This document shows positions 1 through 6,226 of a stretch of 6,736 bases of DNA, one piece after another. The stretch is from Treponema sp. (GTDB lineage Bacteria; Spirochaetota; Spirochaetia; Treponematales; Breznakiellaceae). The notes below the pieces were generated by a model. It was not told where the DNA came from. It searched no databases and saw nothing but the letters and a program-made list of their open reading frames with translations. Positions within the stretch are counted from its first letter, which is position 1. Each line of letters starts with the position of its first letter. The stretch lies in NCBI GenBank assembly GCA_031261385.1, contig JAISJS010000193.1:1-6736 (forward strand). Reading direction: 5' to 3'. The translations under genes and the position numbers were made by a program.

Positions 1-389
1 GCCTTTACAGAGTTGCCGGATATTCCGGTTTCATCAATCACCACGGTTATGTGGCACATCCTTTTAAGAAGCATATCCGCCCGGCCCCTGGCCCGGAACC
101 AAACCCGTTTCATCCGGGGGCCTTCGTCAATCAACACATCTTTTACGTAGAGCATATCTTCATCAAGCTGCTTATTGCTGCCCAGGGCATTGGAAGCGGC
201 TGATTTTACCGTCTTCCGCAAAAGCCGTGCGCCTTTGTGGGGCATATTCTCCAGCAGGGAGATTGCCTCGGGATAGGGTTTGCGCCGGATGAGATCTGCC
301 ACCGGCCTGATTTTATAGGGCGATCCGATGAGGTATTTGCTTATCGCTGTATACCCGGTCTTTCCGCCGGAAGTATCTTTCGTTGCCAT
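1..389 (-). CDS. rplV: 50S ribosomal protein L22, partial (C-terminal end off the window)
   Basis: L22 is a large-subunit protein that binds 23S rRNA; its long beta-hairpin lines the peptide exit tunnel near L4. The visible 129 codons begin MATKDTSGGKTGYTAISKYL and include the family core: SPYKIRPVADLIRRKPYPEA (about residues 23-42), the helix with KGARLLRKTVKSAASNAL (about 52-69), a region giving the usual VDEGP-type motif as IDEGPRMKR, and FRARGRADMLLKR leading into the tunnel hairpin. The frame stays open to base 1, so the stop lies outside the window; most L22 proteins are 110-130 residues, so only a few residues should be missing. The ATG is preceded by an AGGTAGGA Shine-Dalgarno region and lies 12 nt after the rpsS stop, so it belongs to the same mRNA. 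The N-terminal extension of about 10 residues (polar, Gly/Thr/Lys) is longer than in E. coli L22. Identification is from recognised family sequence and gene order. Confidence 0.93.
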   Translation of the reverse strand, partial: MATKDTSGGKTGYTAISKYLIGSPYKIRPVADLIRRKPYPEAISLLENMPHKGARLLRKTVKSAASNALGSNKQLDEDMLYVKDVLIDEGPRMKRVWFRARGRADMLLKRMCHITVVIDETGISGNSVK

Positions 390-401
390 TTTCCTACCTG
401 C

Positions 402-683
402 TTATTTTGCGGCGGCTTTCTTGTCCGACCCCGAATGTCCCCGGAAAATCCGGGTAGGGGAGAACTCGCCAAGCTTATGACCGACAAGGTTTTCCGTAAT
501 ATATACGGGAACCCAGTTTTTGCCGTTATAGACCGAAATGGTTCCGCCAACCATTTCGGGGATAATGGTAGAGCAGCGGGAATAGGTTTTTATCATTTTC
601 CTTTCCCCGGACTTGCTCAACTCCAGCACTTTTTTATACAGGCTCTTCTCAATGAAGGGCCCCTTCTTAATGGACCTTGACAT
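402..683 (-). CDS. rpsS: 30S ribosomal protein S19
   Basis: S19 sits in the head of the small subunit, where it forms a complex with S13 and contacts 16S rRNA. The 93-residue product is the normal family length. It starts MSRSIKKGPFIEKSL (canonical N-terminus), continues with TYSRCSTIIPEMVGGTISVY (about 33-52) and carries the signature NGKNWVPVYITENLVGHKLG (about 53-72) followed by GEFSPTRIFRGHSG. The C-terminal tail DKKAAAK is basic and low-complexity, which is common in the family. The ATG is 11 nt after the rplB stop, with GGGAG as Shine-Dalgarno. Position between rplB and rplV is the standard S10-operon order. No anomalies seen. Confidence 0.97.
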   Translation of the reverse strand: MSRSIKKGPFIEKSLYKKVLELSKSGERKMIKTYSRCSTIIPEMVGGTISVYNGKNWVPVYITENLVGHKLGEFSPTRIFRGHSGSDKKAAAK

Positions 684-694
684 CCTTTACTCCC

Positions 695-1525
695 TTACTT
701 CTTTTTACCGCGGCGGACGATAAACCGGGAGGAAGGCTTGTGCTTGCTCCGGGTCTTGTATCCCTTGGTCGGCTGTCCCCAGGGGGAAACCGGATGAATG
801 CCCTTGTTCTTACCCTCGCCGCCTCCGTGAGGATGGTCAACAGGGTTCATGGCCATGCCGCGAACTGTGGGGCGCACGCCAAGCCAGCGTTTCCGGCCTG
901 CCTTGCCGAGGGTCGTGTTCATATGATCCTCGTTGCCGACAGTCCCAATGGTGGCATAGCACTTTTTAAAAACCATCCGCATCTCCCCCGAGGGAAGCTT
1001 AAGGGTAACATAGTCCCCTTCCTTTGCGGCGATGAGCGCCCCGGAACCGGCGGAGCGGGCCATCTGCCCTCCCCTGCCCAAGGTAAGCTCAATGTTGTGT
1101 ACGGTAAAGCCCAGCGGGATATTTTCCAGGGGCAATGCATTTCCATTCTCAATCGGCGCATCGGGGCCGCTTAAAATGGCGGTGTTCACCACAAGCCCTT
1201 TAGGGGCGAGGATGTACCGTTTTTCGCCGTCAACATAATTGACAAGGGCGATATTGGCGCTCCGGTTGGGATCGTATTCAATCGCGGCAACCTTGCCGGG
1301 AATCCCAATCTTGTCCCGCTTAAAATCGATCGTACGGTAAAGCCGTTTATGACCGCCGCCTTTATGCCGCACGCTAATCCGTCCGTTGGAATCCCTTCCG
1401 GCCTTTTCAGGACGGCCCGTGGTAAGGGATTTTTCCGGCGCCGCGCCTTTTGTGATTTCCGAGTAATCCAAACTGGTCCACTGCCGCATCCCCGCGGTAA
1501 TGGGTTTATATGTTTTTATTCCCAT
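695..1525 (-). CDS. rplB: 50S ribosomal protein L2
   Basis: L2 is a primary 23S rRNA-binding protein needed for subunit association and for the peptidyl-transferase centre. The 276-residue product matches the usual 270-280. The N-terminal part has GRISVRHKGGGHKRLYR (about 48-64) and IDFKRDK (66-72), followed by the RNA-binding OB-like domain (AAIEYDPNRSANIALV, 80-95). The C-terminal SH3-like domain has GRGGQMARSAG (150-160) and the family signature PTVRGMAMNPVDHPHGGGEG (219-238). His231 corresponds by motif to E. coli His229, the residue linked to peptidyl-transferase function. The C-terminus ends with the usual basic FIVRRGKKK. A Shine-Dalgarno AGGGGA precedes the ATG, 10 nt after the rplW stop. 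Full length and apparently intact. Confidence 0.98.
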   Translation of the reverse strand: MGIKTYKPITAGMRQWTSLDYSEITKGAAPEKSLTTGRPEKAGRDSNGRISVRHKGGGHKRLYRTIDFKRDKIGIPGKVAAIEYDPNRSANIALVNYVDGEKRYILAPKGLVVNTAILSGPDAPIENGNALPLENIPLGFTVHNIELTLGRGGQMARSAGSGALIAAKEGDYVTLKLPSGEMRMVFKKCYATIGTVGNEDHMNTTLGKAGRKRWLGVRPTVRGMAMNPVDHPHGGGEGKNKGIHPVSPWGQPTKGYKTRSKHKPSSRFIVRRGKKK

Positions 1526-1535
1526 CTAAGTTCCC

Positions 1536-1823
1536 CTACACGCCTTCAAAGATGCTGATTTTCTCATCCTTGGGAAGGCGGACTATTGCCTTCTTCCAGG
1601 AAGCGGTAAAACCGGAGCGTCCCCGCTGCGATTTTGGTTTGGGCGCAACCACCATCACCGTGCAGGAGATGGGGTGCACATTAAAAAGCCGGCGCACTGC
1701 TTCTTTAATCTGAATCTTTGTCGCTGCAGGGGCCACTTTGAATACATATTTTCCTTCTTCCCTAAGGAGGTTGGCTTTTTCTGAAAGCACCGGCTCAAGA
1801 AGGATGTCTTCGTAACTTGTCAT
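1536..1823 (-). CDS. rplW: 50S ribosomal protein L23
   Basis: L23 binds domain III of 23S rRNA beside the exit tunnel and is the docking point for trigger factor and signal recognition particle. The 95-residue product has the bacterial layout: EDILLEPVLSEKANLL (about 5-20), YVFKVAPAATKIQIKEAVRRLFNV (about 26-49), and a flexible basic loop KPKSQRGRSGFTASWKKAIVRL (about 62-83). Its ATG overlaps the rplD stop in the sequence ATGA (4 nt), and its AGGAGG ribosome binding site (1831-1836, 7 nt upstream) lies inside the last codons of rplD. This arrangement implies translational coupling, so L4 and L23 would be made in step. L23 is short and variable, but context makes the call secure. Confidence 0.96.
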   Translation of the reverse strand: MTSYEDILLEPVLSEKANLLREEGKYVFKVAPAATKIQIKEAVRRLFNVHPISCTVMVVAPKPKSQRGRSGFTASWKKAIVRLPKDEKISIFEGV

Positions 1824-2473
1824 TTTGCGGCCTCCTCAGCCGTGCCCGATTCTGGTCCGTAAAAACTGTTAAGGTTTTTCGCGGCGGTCTCCAGCATCAG
1901 CACCTTGCGTCCGTAGAAAAGGTCATGGGCGCGCAGCCGGTTATAGGAAAGATAGGAGAGCCAGGGGATATTGGCGGCGGCCTGCTTCAGTTTGGGATCA
2001 TCATCCTTTAAAACAAGCACCGTCCGTTCGCCGGGGGTAAAATTGCTGAGCAACCCGGCAAGGTCACGGGTTTTTCCCGAATCAATCGAAAAATCTTCGA
2101 TAATTTTTAATGAATCACTCTGCACTTTTAGGCTAAGAATGGTTTTAATTGCAAGCCGTTTTGCTTTCTTCGGCATTGAGTATGAAAAATCACGCGGCCG
2201 GGGCCCGAACACGATACCACCGCCGACCATAATCGGGGATTTTTTATCACCGCGGCGGGCGCGGCCGGTACCCTTTTGTTTATAGGGTTTGGCGTTGGAG
2301 CCGTGGACTTCGCCGCGGTCCTTGGTACTGGCATTACCCTGCCGGTTATTGGCCAGCTCATTGTTGATGGCGTACCAGATCACGTCCTCATTGATCGGAA
2401 GACCAAAAACGGTTTCGTCCAGTTCAATGGTCCGCAGTTCCTTGCCATCCTTTGAATATACTTTACAGTTCAT
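1820..2473 (-). CDS. rplD: 50S ribosomal protein L4
   Basis: L4 is an early-assembly 23S rRNA-binding protein whose extended loop reaches the exit tunnel; in E. coli it also represses its own S10 operon by binding the leader mRNA. The central loop shows the family signature KPYKQKGTGRARRGDKKSP (about 62-80) and GGGIVFGPRPRDFSY. The C-terminal globular domain includes TVLVLKDDDPKLKQAAANIP and the short LLxD-type ending. There are two adjacent Met codons, at 2476 and 2473. The purine-rich GGGGA (2479-2483) is only 2 nt from the first and 5 nt from the second, so I chose the second (217 residues, MNCKVYSKDG); the first would add one Met. The acidic/Ala-rich tail (GTAEEAAK) overlaps the rplW start by 4 nt. 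No sign of damage. Confidence 0.96.
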   Translation of the reverse strand: MNCKVYSKDGKELRTIELDETVFGLPINEDVIWYAINNELANNRQGNASTKDRGEVHGSNAKPYKQKGTGRARRGDKKSPIMVGGGIVFGPRPRDFSYSMPKKAKRLAIKTILSLKVQSDSLKIIEDFSIDSGKTRDLAGLLSNFTPGERTVLVLKDDDPKLKQAAANIPWLSYLSYNRLRAHDLFYGRKVLMLETAAKNLNSFYGPESGTAEEAAK

Positions 2474-2484
2474 CATTTTCCCCG

Positions 2485-3105
2485 CTATCTCTTTACCGCA
2501 GCCCGGACGAACACGAGGCTTTTGTTTACTCCGGGCACCGCGCCCCGGACCATGATGAGCTGCTTTTCCGGATCAACCTTAATAACCCTAAGGCTTAAAA
2601 CCGTTACATTTTCCCGGCCCATGCGGCCCGGCAGCTTCATATTCTTAAAGGTACGCCCCGGATAGGTGGACTGTCCGGTGGAACCCGGTTCCCGGTGAAA
2701 CTTTGAACCGTGGGAACGACGTCCGCCGCTGAAACCCCAGCGCTTCATAACACCCTGGAACCCTTTACCTTTGGAAACGCCCGAAACGTCCACATAACGG
2801 ACCCCTTCCAGCACTTCCACTCCAAGGGAATCACCCACGGCAACCTCTTTCTCAAAATCCCGTAACTCGCGGAGCTTTTTTTTCGGCGCGATATTTTCCG
2901 GGAACTGCCCGCCATAGGGCTTGGTTACCAGGTTTTTCTTTTCATCGTCGACACCGACGAGTACAGCGTTATAGCCGTCTTTTTCTTCTGTCTTTTGGGC
3001 GATGACGATATTCGGATCAACCCGCATTACCGTTACCGGTACGAGGTTTCCATCCTCATCAAAGACCTGCGTCATGCCCACTTTTTTGGCCAATAGCCCC
3101 AGCAT
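2485..3105 (-). CDS. rplC: 50S ribosomal protein L3
   Basis: L3 is one of the two proteins that nucleate assembly of the large subunit and it reaches into the peptidyl-transferase centre. The 206-residue product begins MLGLLAKKVGMTQVF (canonical) and carries the signature VSGVSKGKGFQGVMKRWGF (about 107-125), GGRRSHGSKFHREPGSTGQS (127-146) and LPGRMGRENVT (158-168). Gln145 corresponds by motif to the Gln methylated by PrmB in E. coli L3. A GTG at 3108 is in frame one codon upstream, but the AGGAG at 3112-3116 is 6 nt from the ATG at 3105 and only 3 nt from the GTG, and family members begin at this Met. The gene follows an unusually long, hairpin-rich spacer after rpsJ; the following rplD is 11 nt away. 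Confidence 0.97.
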   Translation of the reverse strand: MLGLLAKKVGMTQVFDEDGNLVPVTVMRVDPNIVIAQKTEEKDGYNAVLVGVDDEKKNLVTKPYGGQFPENIAPKKKLRELRDFEKEVAVGDSLGVEVLEGVRYVDVSGVSKGKGFQGVMKRWGFSGGRRSHGSKFHREPGSTGQSTYPGRTFKNMKLPGRMGRENVTVLSLRVIKVDPEKQLIMVRGAVPGVNKSLVFVRAAVKR

Positions 3106-3111
3106 CACTCA

Positions 3112-3116
3112 CTCCT
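3112..3116 (-). promoter_or_regulatory. rplC ribosome binding site (decides ATG over GTG)
   Basis: AGGAG on the minus strand. Its spacing is 6 nt to the ATG at 3105 and 3 nt to the upstream in-frame GTG at 3108, so it favours the ATG. Spacing rule is general knowledge; the sequence is seen directly. Confidence 0.8.
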
Positions 3117-3167
3117 AAGCACGTTATCCGCCGACTCTGTTGAGCCGAAGTCTCCGGACCGTCTGCC

Positions 3168-3193
3168 GTCCAAAAGCCTAAAGTCTTTTGGAC
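3168..3193 (-). repeat. 9-bp inverted repeat in rpsJ-rplC spacer
   Basis: Arms GTCCAAAAG and CTTTTGGAC pair without mismatch across the 8-nt loop. The overlapping 6-bp stem at 3180-3196 uses the loop and one arm, giving two alternative folds. No uridine run follows, so it is not scored as a terminator. Confidence 0.75.
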
Positions 3194-3200
3194 TTTGCAT

Positions 3201-3215
3201 CGAACCTTTGGTTCG
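3201..3215 (-). repeat. 6-bp palindrome with triloop, CGAACC/GGTTCG
   Basis: A perfect 15-nt hairpin with a 3-nt loop. A related core, CGAAC/GTTCG, occurs in the rpsG-tuf gap at 5167-5182, which hints at a shared palindromic element. Confidence 0.7.
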
Positions 3216-3246
3216 CACAAACTCCGCATCAATAAATCCAACGGAT

Positions 3247-3555
3247 CTATTGTTTGATTTCTACATCCACACCTGCAGGTAGTTCCAGTTTCATCAAAGA
3301 ATCCATCACCTCAGAAGAGGGATTGATTATATCGATCAAGCGCTTGTGGGTCCGCATCTCAAACTGTTCGCGGGCCTTCTTGTTCACATGAGGTGAACGG
3401 AGCACCGTCACCTTGTTGATACGGGTCGGAAGCGGGATAGGTCCTGTGACCTTTGCCCCCGCTTTCTGCACCGTCTGAACGATGGACTTCGCGCTCTGAT
3501 CGATTAACTCAACATCGAAACCGCGCAGCCTGACACGAATTCGTTCCTTAGCCAT
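3247..3555 (-). CDS. rpsJ: 30S ribosomal protein S10 (NusE)
   Basis: S10 is a small-subunit head protein; as NusE it also pairs with NusB in rRNA antitermination and binds NusG, linking transcription to translation. The 102-residue product is the normal length. It starts MAKERIRVRLRGFDVELIDQ, continues AKSIVQTVQKAGAKVTGPIP, PLPTRINKVTVLRSPHVNKK (about 47-66, containing the ribosome-binding loop) and REQFEMRTHKRLIDI, all canonical. In-frame TTG/ATG codons exist up to 20 codons upstream (to 3615), but the extension has no family match, would run through a strong hairpin, and lacks a ribosome binding site, whereas GGAGG stands 4 nt before the chosen ATG. The gene opens the S10 cluster and follows tuf by 111 nt. 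Confidence 0.97.
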   Translation of the reverse strand: MAKERIRVRLRGFDVELIDQSAKSIVQTVQKAGAKVTGPIPLPTRINKVTVLRSPHVNKKAREQFEMRTHKRLIDIINPSSEVMDSLMKLELPAGVDVEIKQ

Positions 3556-3559
3556 TGTT

Positions 3560-3564
3560 CCTCC
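3560..3564 (-). promoter_or_regulatory. rpsJ ribosome binding site
   Basis: GGAGG on the minus strand, 4 nt before the ATG at 3555. It fixes the start at MAKERI rather than at upstream in-frame codons. A short hairpin (3572-3587) sits immediately upstream. Confidence 0.8.
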
Positions 3565-3571
3565 AGATAAC

Positions 3572-3587
3572 GGGGGACAGATCCCCG
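3572..3587 (-). promoter_or_regulatory. small hairpin just upstream of rpsJ ribosome binding site
   Basis: Read as mRNA, GGGGA-TCTG-TCCCC forms a 5-bp stem with a tetraloop, possibly extended by an outer C-G pair past one bulged C. It ends about 8 nt before the GGAGG of rpsJ. It could modulate ribosome access or simply be chance; no uridine tract follows. Confidence 0.45.
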
Positions 3588-3594
3588 ATACAGT

Positions 3595-3623
3595 ACCGGT
3601 TTTTAACATTGTCAAAAACCGGT
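3595..3623 (-). promoter_or_regulatory. 13-bp stem, triloop hairpin in the tuf-rpsJ spacer
   Basis: Read as mRNA, ACCGGTTTTTGAC pairs with GTTAAAAACCGGT around a 3-nt loop (AAT). The pairing is complete over 13 bp with a single G-U. It lies 44 nt after the tuf stop and 39 nt before the rpsJ start. The U run is in the 5' arm, not after the stem, so it does not look like an intrinsic terminator in this direction. On the opposite strand the layout is equivalent. The 5' arm and loop also contain a perfect TTGACA (3610-3615). Candidate roles are mRNA processing or stability between the abundant tuf message and the S10 message, or an autogenous control site; these are inference. Confidence 0.7.
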
Positions 3624-3666
3624 TATTTCAAAAACCTGCCGCCGCCGTTATTTATATGAGCGGATT

Positions 3667-4866
<1,200 letters not shown>

Positions 4867-4873
4867 TTCGTGT

Positions 4874-4880
4874 CCTCCTT
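4874..4880 (-). promoter_or_regulatory. strong tuf ribosome binding site
   Basis: AAGGAGG on the minus strand, with the GGAGG core 7 nt before the ATG at 4866. This is the best Shine-Dalgarno match in the window, fitting the very high expression of EF-Tu, and it rules out the 28-codon upstream extension. Confidence 0.9.
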
Positions 4881-4917
4881 CATGGGCACTAAAAATCCTA
4901 TAAAGATATAAACCGCA

Positions 4918-4948
4918 GGAATAACATTCCGGCGAGCAACATTGTTGC
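4918..4948 (-). repeat. two adjacent small palindromes in the tuf leader
   Basis: GCAACA-A-TGTTGC (4936-4948, 6-bp arms) is followed in the mRNA sense by GGAAT-GTT-ATTCC (4918-4930, 5-bp arms). The first lies about 17 nt downstream of the putative -10 box, so it could be a protein-binding site at the start of transcription, or the pair may only structure the leader. The arms are seen; the role is unknown. Confidence 0.45.
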
Positions 4949-4964
4949 AAAATAGCGTTAATTG

Positions 4965-4993
4965 ATTATAAGAAAGAAAAGAAACGAACAGCA
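4965..4993 (-). promoter_or_regulatory. tuf: candidate tuf promoter (perfect -10, weak -35)
   Basis: The minus strand has TATAAT at 4965-4970 within an AT- and pyrimidine-rich tract. At 17-nt spacing the -35 position (4988-4993) reads TGCTGT, a poor match to TTGACA. Transcription would start near 4958, giving a leader of about 90 nt. A less convincing alternative pairs TTGCAA with TGTTAT closer to the gene. A promoter here is expected given the gap and probable end of the upstream transcript, but the weak -35 leaves doubt. Confidence 0.45.
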
Positions 4994-5087
4994 GGAAAAT
5001 GCCTCAAGATAAAAGACAAAATCCTTTATCCTATTCCGTTCCACCTATCTCATCTCAGCAAACGCTTGATGATCGGTTTGGATCACC

Positions 5088-5124
5088 GGAACCGCCAAAG
5101 CGGCTCCCTGAAAAGCGCGCAGGG
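5088..5124 (-). repeat. two competing hairpins in the rpsG-tuf gap
   Basis: In the mRNA sense, GGAGCCGC-TTTG-GCGGTTCC (5088-5107) forms an 8-bp stem with one G-U pair and a 4-nt loop. The overlapping CCCTG...CAGGG (5106-5124) forms a 5-bp stem with a 9-nt loop. They share bases 5106-5107, so full formation of both is excluded. No uridine tract follows. Confidence 0.55.
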
Positions 5125-5166
5125 TAATGTCGACGACTATAGATTTCCTTATAACCTCCCCGACAC

Positions 5167-5217
5167 CGAACCCGAAAGTTCGTCCGCTACGCGGTCTTTA
5201 CCCGGCTAAACCGGGTA
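5167..5217 (-). repeat. cluster of three consecutive hairpins after rpsG
   Basis: Within 51 nt, in mRNA order: TACCCGG-TTTAG-CCGGGTA (5199-5217, perfect 7 bp), CCGC-GTA-GCGG (5184-5194, perfect 4 bp) and CGAAC-TTTCGG-GTTCG (5167-5182, perfect 5 bp). They are nearly back to back. Such a cluster may be a palindromic intergenic repeat, or a 3' structure protecting the rpsL-rpsG mRNA. Its CGAAC/GTTCG core resembles the hairpin at 3201-3215. Confidence 0.6.
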
Positions 5218-5223
5218 CGCTTT

Positions 5224-5255
5224 CAAAAAACAATAGAAAAGCTGATATACAGCCT
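5224..5255 (-). terminator. weak intrinsic terminator candidate after rpsG
   Basis: About 9 nt after the rpsG stop, AGGCTG-TATAT-CAGCTT can form a 6-bp stem (GC core of 4, one G-U), followed by a T-rich run TTTCTATTGTTTTTT. The stem is short and the T tract is interrupted, so termination may be partial, which would allow some read-through to tuf. Confidence 0.35.
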
Positions 5256-5263
5256 CTCTCTAT

Positions 5264-5734
5264 TTACCAACGATAATGGGCAAAAGCCTTATTGGCATCC
5301 GCCATTTTATGGGTATCTTCCTTCTTTTTGAAGGCGGTCCCCGTATTATTATACGCATCCAAGAGCTCCGCTGCAAGACGGTCTCCCATGCCATGGCCCG
5401 AACGTGACCGTGCGGCATTGATAATCCACCGCATCCCCAGCGCTTCCCGCCGGGATTCCCGGATTTCCACCGGAACCTGATACGTTGCGCCGCCAACCCG
5501 CCGGGATTTAACCTCGATTACCGGTTTGACGTTCTCTATCGCCTTGAGGAATACCTCCAAAGGTTCTTTATCGGCCTTTGTCTGAAGAACTCCCAGCGCT
5601 TCATGGACGATACGCAGGCCGATTGAACGTTTGCCCTGCCACATCATCCTGTTTACAAACTTGGAAACCACTACGCTATTGTATTTGGGATCCGGGGCAA
5701 TACCCCGATCCACAGTCTTTTTCTTCCGTCCCAT
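5264..5734 (-). CDS. rpsG: 30S ribosomal protein S7
   Basis: S7 starts assembly of the 30S head and contacts tRNA in the E site; in E. coli it also represses its own operon by binding the rpsL-rpsG spacer. The 156-residue product is the standard bacterial length. It starts MGRKKKTVDRGIAPDPKYNS and carries the N-terminal signature VVVSKFVNRMMWQGKRSIG (about 21-39), a central ENVKPVIEVKSRRVGGATYQ (67-86) with QVPVEI, the RWIINAARSR region, and the C-terminal MADANKAFAHYRW (144-156). The start lies 9 nt after the rpsL stop, and the Shine-Dalgarno overlaps that stop (TAGGAAAA). The spacer is too short to hold an E. coli-type S7 operator, so any autoregulation must act elsewhere. Confidence 0.98.
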   Translation of the reverse strand: MGRKKKTVDRGIAPDPKYNSVVVSKFVNRMMWQGKRSIGLRIVHEALGVLQTKADKEPLEVFLKAIENVKPVIEVKSRRVGGATYQVPVEIRESRREALGMRWIINAARSRSGHGMGDRLAAELLDAYNNTGTAFKKKEDTHKMADANKAFAHYRW

Positions 5735-5743
5735 GCTCTTTTC

Positions 5744-6118
5744 CTACGCCTTCGGCCGCTTGGCGCCATATTTTGAACGGCTCCGCTTGCGGTCTTCCAC
5801 GCCCAAGGTATCCTTGGCGCCCCGGATAATATGATAACGGACCCCGGGGAGGTCCTTGACCCTGCCGCCGCGAACCAAAACTACCGAATGTTCCTGTAAA
5901 TTATGCCCGATTCCGGGAATATAGGCGGTAACCTCAGTCCCATGGGAAAGGCGCACACGGGCTACCTTCCGCAGAGCCGAATTGGGCTTTTTAGGGGTTA
6001 CGGTCATAACCCTGGTACAAACCCCCCGCTTTTGCGGACAGGACTGGAGAGCCGGGGACTTCGTTTTGGAGGTAACCTGCTGCCGTCCGAAACGAACCAA
6101 CTGATTAATAGTAGGCAT
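5744..6118 (-). CDS. rpsL: 30S ribosomal protein S12
   Basis: S12 lies at the decoding centre and controls fidelity; it is the classic streptomycin-resistance protein. The 124-residue product matches the family: MPTINQLVRFGRQ, a Cys-containing segment SPALQSCPQKRGVCTRV (21-37), the decoding loop TVTPKKPNSALRKVARVRL (39-57), and VLVRGGRVKDLPGVRYHI (80-97). Lys43 and Lys88 are the wild-type residues at the two main streptomycin sites, so no S12-based resistance is predicted. Asp89 is the residue that RimO thiomethylates in E. coli. The ribosome binding site GGGAG (6129-6133) is 10 nt from the ATG, rather far. It heads a transcript with rpsG and has two candidate promoters upstream. rpoC, which I recall preceding rpsL in T. 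pallidum, is not the neighbour here. Confidence 0.98.
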   Translation of the reverse strand: MPTINQLVRFGRQQVTSKTKSPALQSCPQKRGVCTRVMTVTPKKPNSALRKVARVRLSHGTEVTAYIPGIGHNLQEHSVVLVRGGRVKDLPGVRYHIIRGAKDTLGVEDRKRSRSKYGAKRPKA

Positions 6119-6142
6119 GCGCTAAAAACTCCCTTTTTACTT

Positions 6143-6176
6143 ACGCCGCAGCATCCGGCGTCGCCGTATTCCGGCG
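6143..6176 (-). promoter_or_regulatory. GC-rich double hairpin in the rpsL leader
   Basis: In the mRNA sense, CGCCG-GAATA-CGGCG (6162-6176) is followed at once by ACGCCG-GATGCTG-CGGCGT (6143-6161), both without mismatches. Because all arms share the CGCCG/CGGCG core, alternative pairings are possible, for example the 3' arm of the first with the 5' arm of the second. The second hairpin ends about 9 nt before the GGGAG of rpsL. Similar adjacent stems in ribosomal leaders can bind a ribosomal protein such as S7 or S12; that role is inference here. Confidence 0.55.
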
Positions 6177-6226
6177 CAATGAGCATAATAACCCGCCCTC
6201 AAAAAAAACATGCGGCAGGGAAATAA

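Larger units (their letters stand above)
3106..3246 (-). other. rpsJ-rplC spacer with hairpins, two of them mutually exclusive
   Basis: No convincing gene lies in this 141-nt spacer. Read as mRNA it holds, in order: ATCC-GTT-GGAT (3236-3246) directly after the rpsJ stop; CGAACC-AAA-GGTTCG (3201-3215), a perfect 6-bp stem; AAAGTC-CAAAA-GACTTT (3180-3196), a perfect 6-bp stem; and GTCCAAAAG with CTTTTGGAC (3168-3193), a perfect 9-bp stem with an 8-nt loop. The last two share bases and cannot form together. Weaker pairings follow (for example GGAC/GTCC around 3155-3171). There is no clear uridine tract, so a plain terminator is unlikely. It could be a regulatory spacer, an RNA-processing site, or a small dispersed palindromic repeat. 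Stems are seen in sequence; the function is inference. Confidence 0.6.
4867..5263 (-). other. 397-nt gene-free region between rpsG and tuf (usual place of fusA)
   Basis: No credible coding region or tRNA was found here on either strand. From the rpsG side it holds a weak terminator-like hairpin, a three-hairpin cluster (5167-5217), a pair of competing hairpins (5088-5124), an AT-rich stretch with a TATAAT box (4965-4970), two small palindromes (4936-4948 and 4918-4930) and the tuf ribosome binding site. I see no fragment that translates to EF-G motifs, so this is not an obvious fusA remnant. The layout suggests that rpsL-rpsG transcription ends or is processed here and that tuf has its own promoter. 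Confidence 0.7.

Noticed and set aside
237..1238. Plus-strand frames opposite rpsS and rplB (237-680, 677-1174, 1032-1238)
   Set aside because: They are antisense to clearly real ribosomal protein genes; their length reflects the codon composition of the real frame.
3059..3241. 60-codon minus-strand frame across the rpsJ-rplC spacer into rplC
   Set aside because: It overlaps the rplC start in another frame, runs through the hairpins and resembles nothing known.
3595..3623. Hairpin as an intrinsic terminator for tuf
   Set aside because: No uridine tract follows the stem on the minus strand; the T run is in the 5' arm.
4898..4942. Tiny hydrophobic frame MLLAGMLFLRFISL in the tuf leader
   Set aside because: Only 14 codons, with no Shine-Dalgarno sequence before the ATG; its start simply falls in the palindrome.
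5050..5130. tRNA-like GGTTCC...GATCC segment in the rpsG-tuf gap
   Set aside because: A T-arm-like string is present but no acceptor, D-arm or anticodon arm can be assembled around it.
5744..6118. Streptomycin-resistance substitutions in S12
   Set aside because: Lys43 and Lys88 are both the wild-type residues.
6004..6186. 60-codon minus-strand frame beginning in the rpsL leader and overlapping the rpsL start
   Set aside because: It overlaps rpsL in another frame, has no family resemblance and no well-placed ribosome binding site. A translated leader peptide cannot be excluded but is unsupported.
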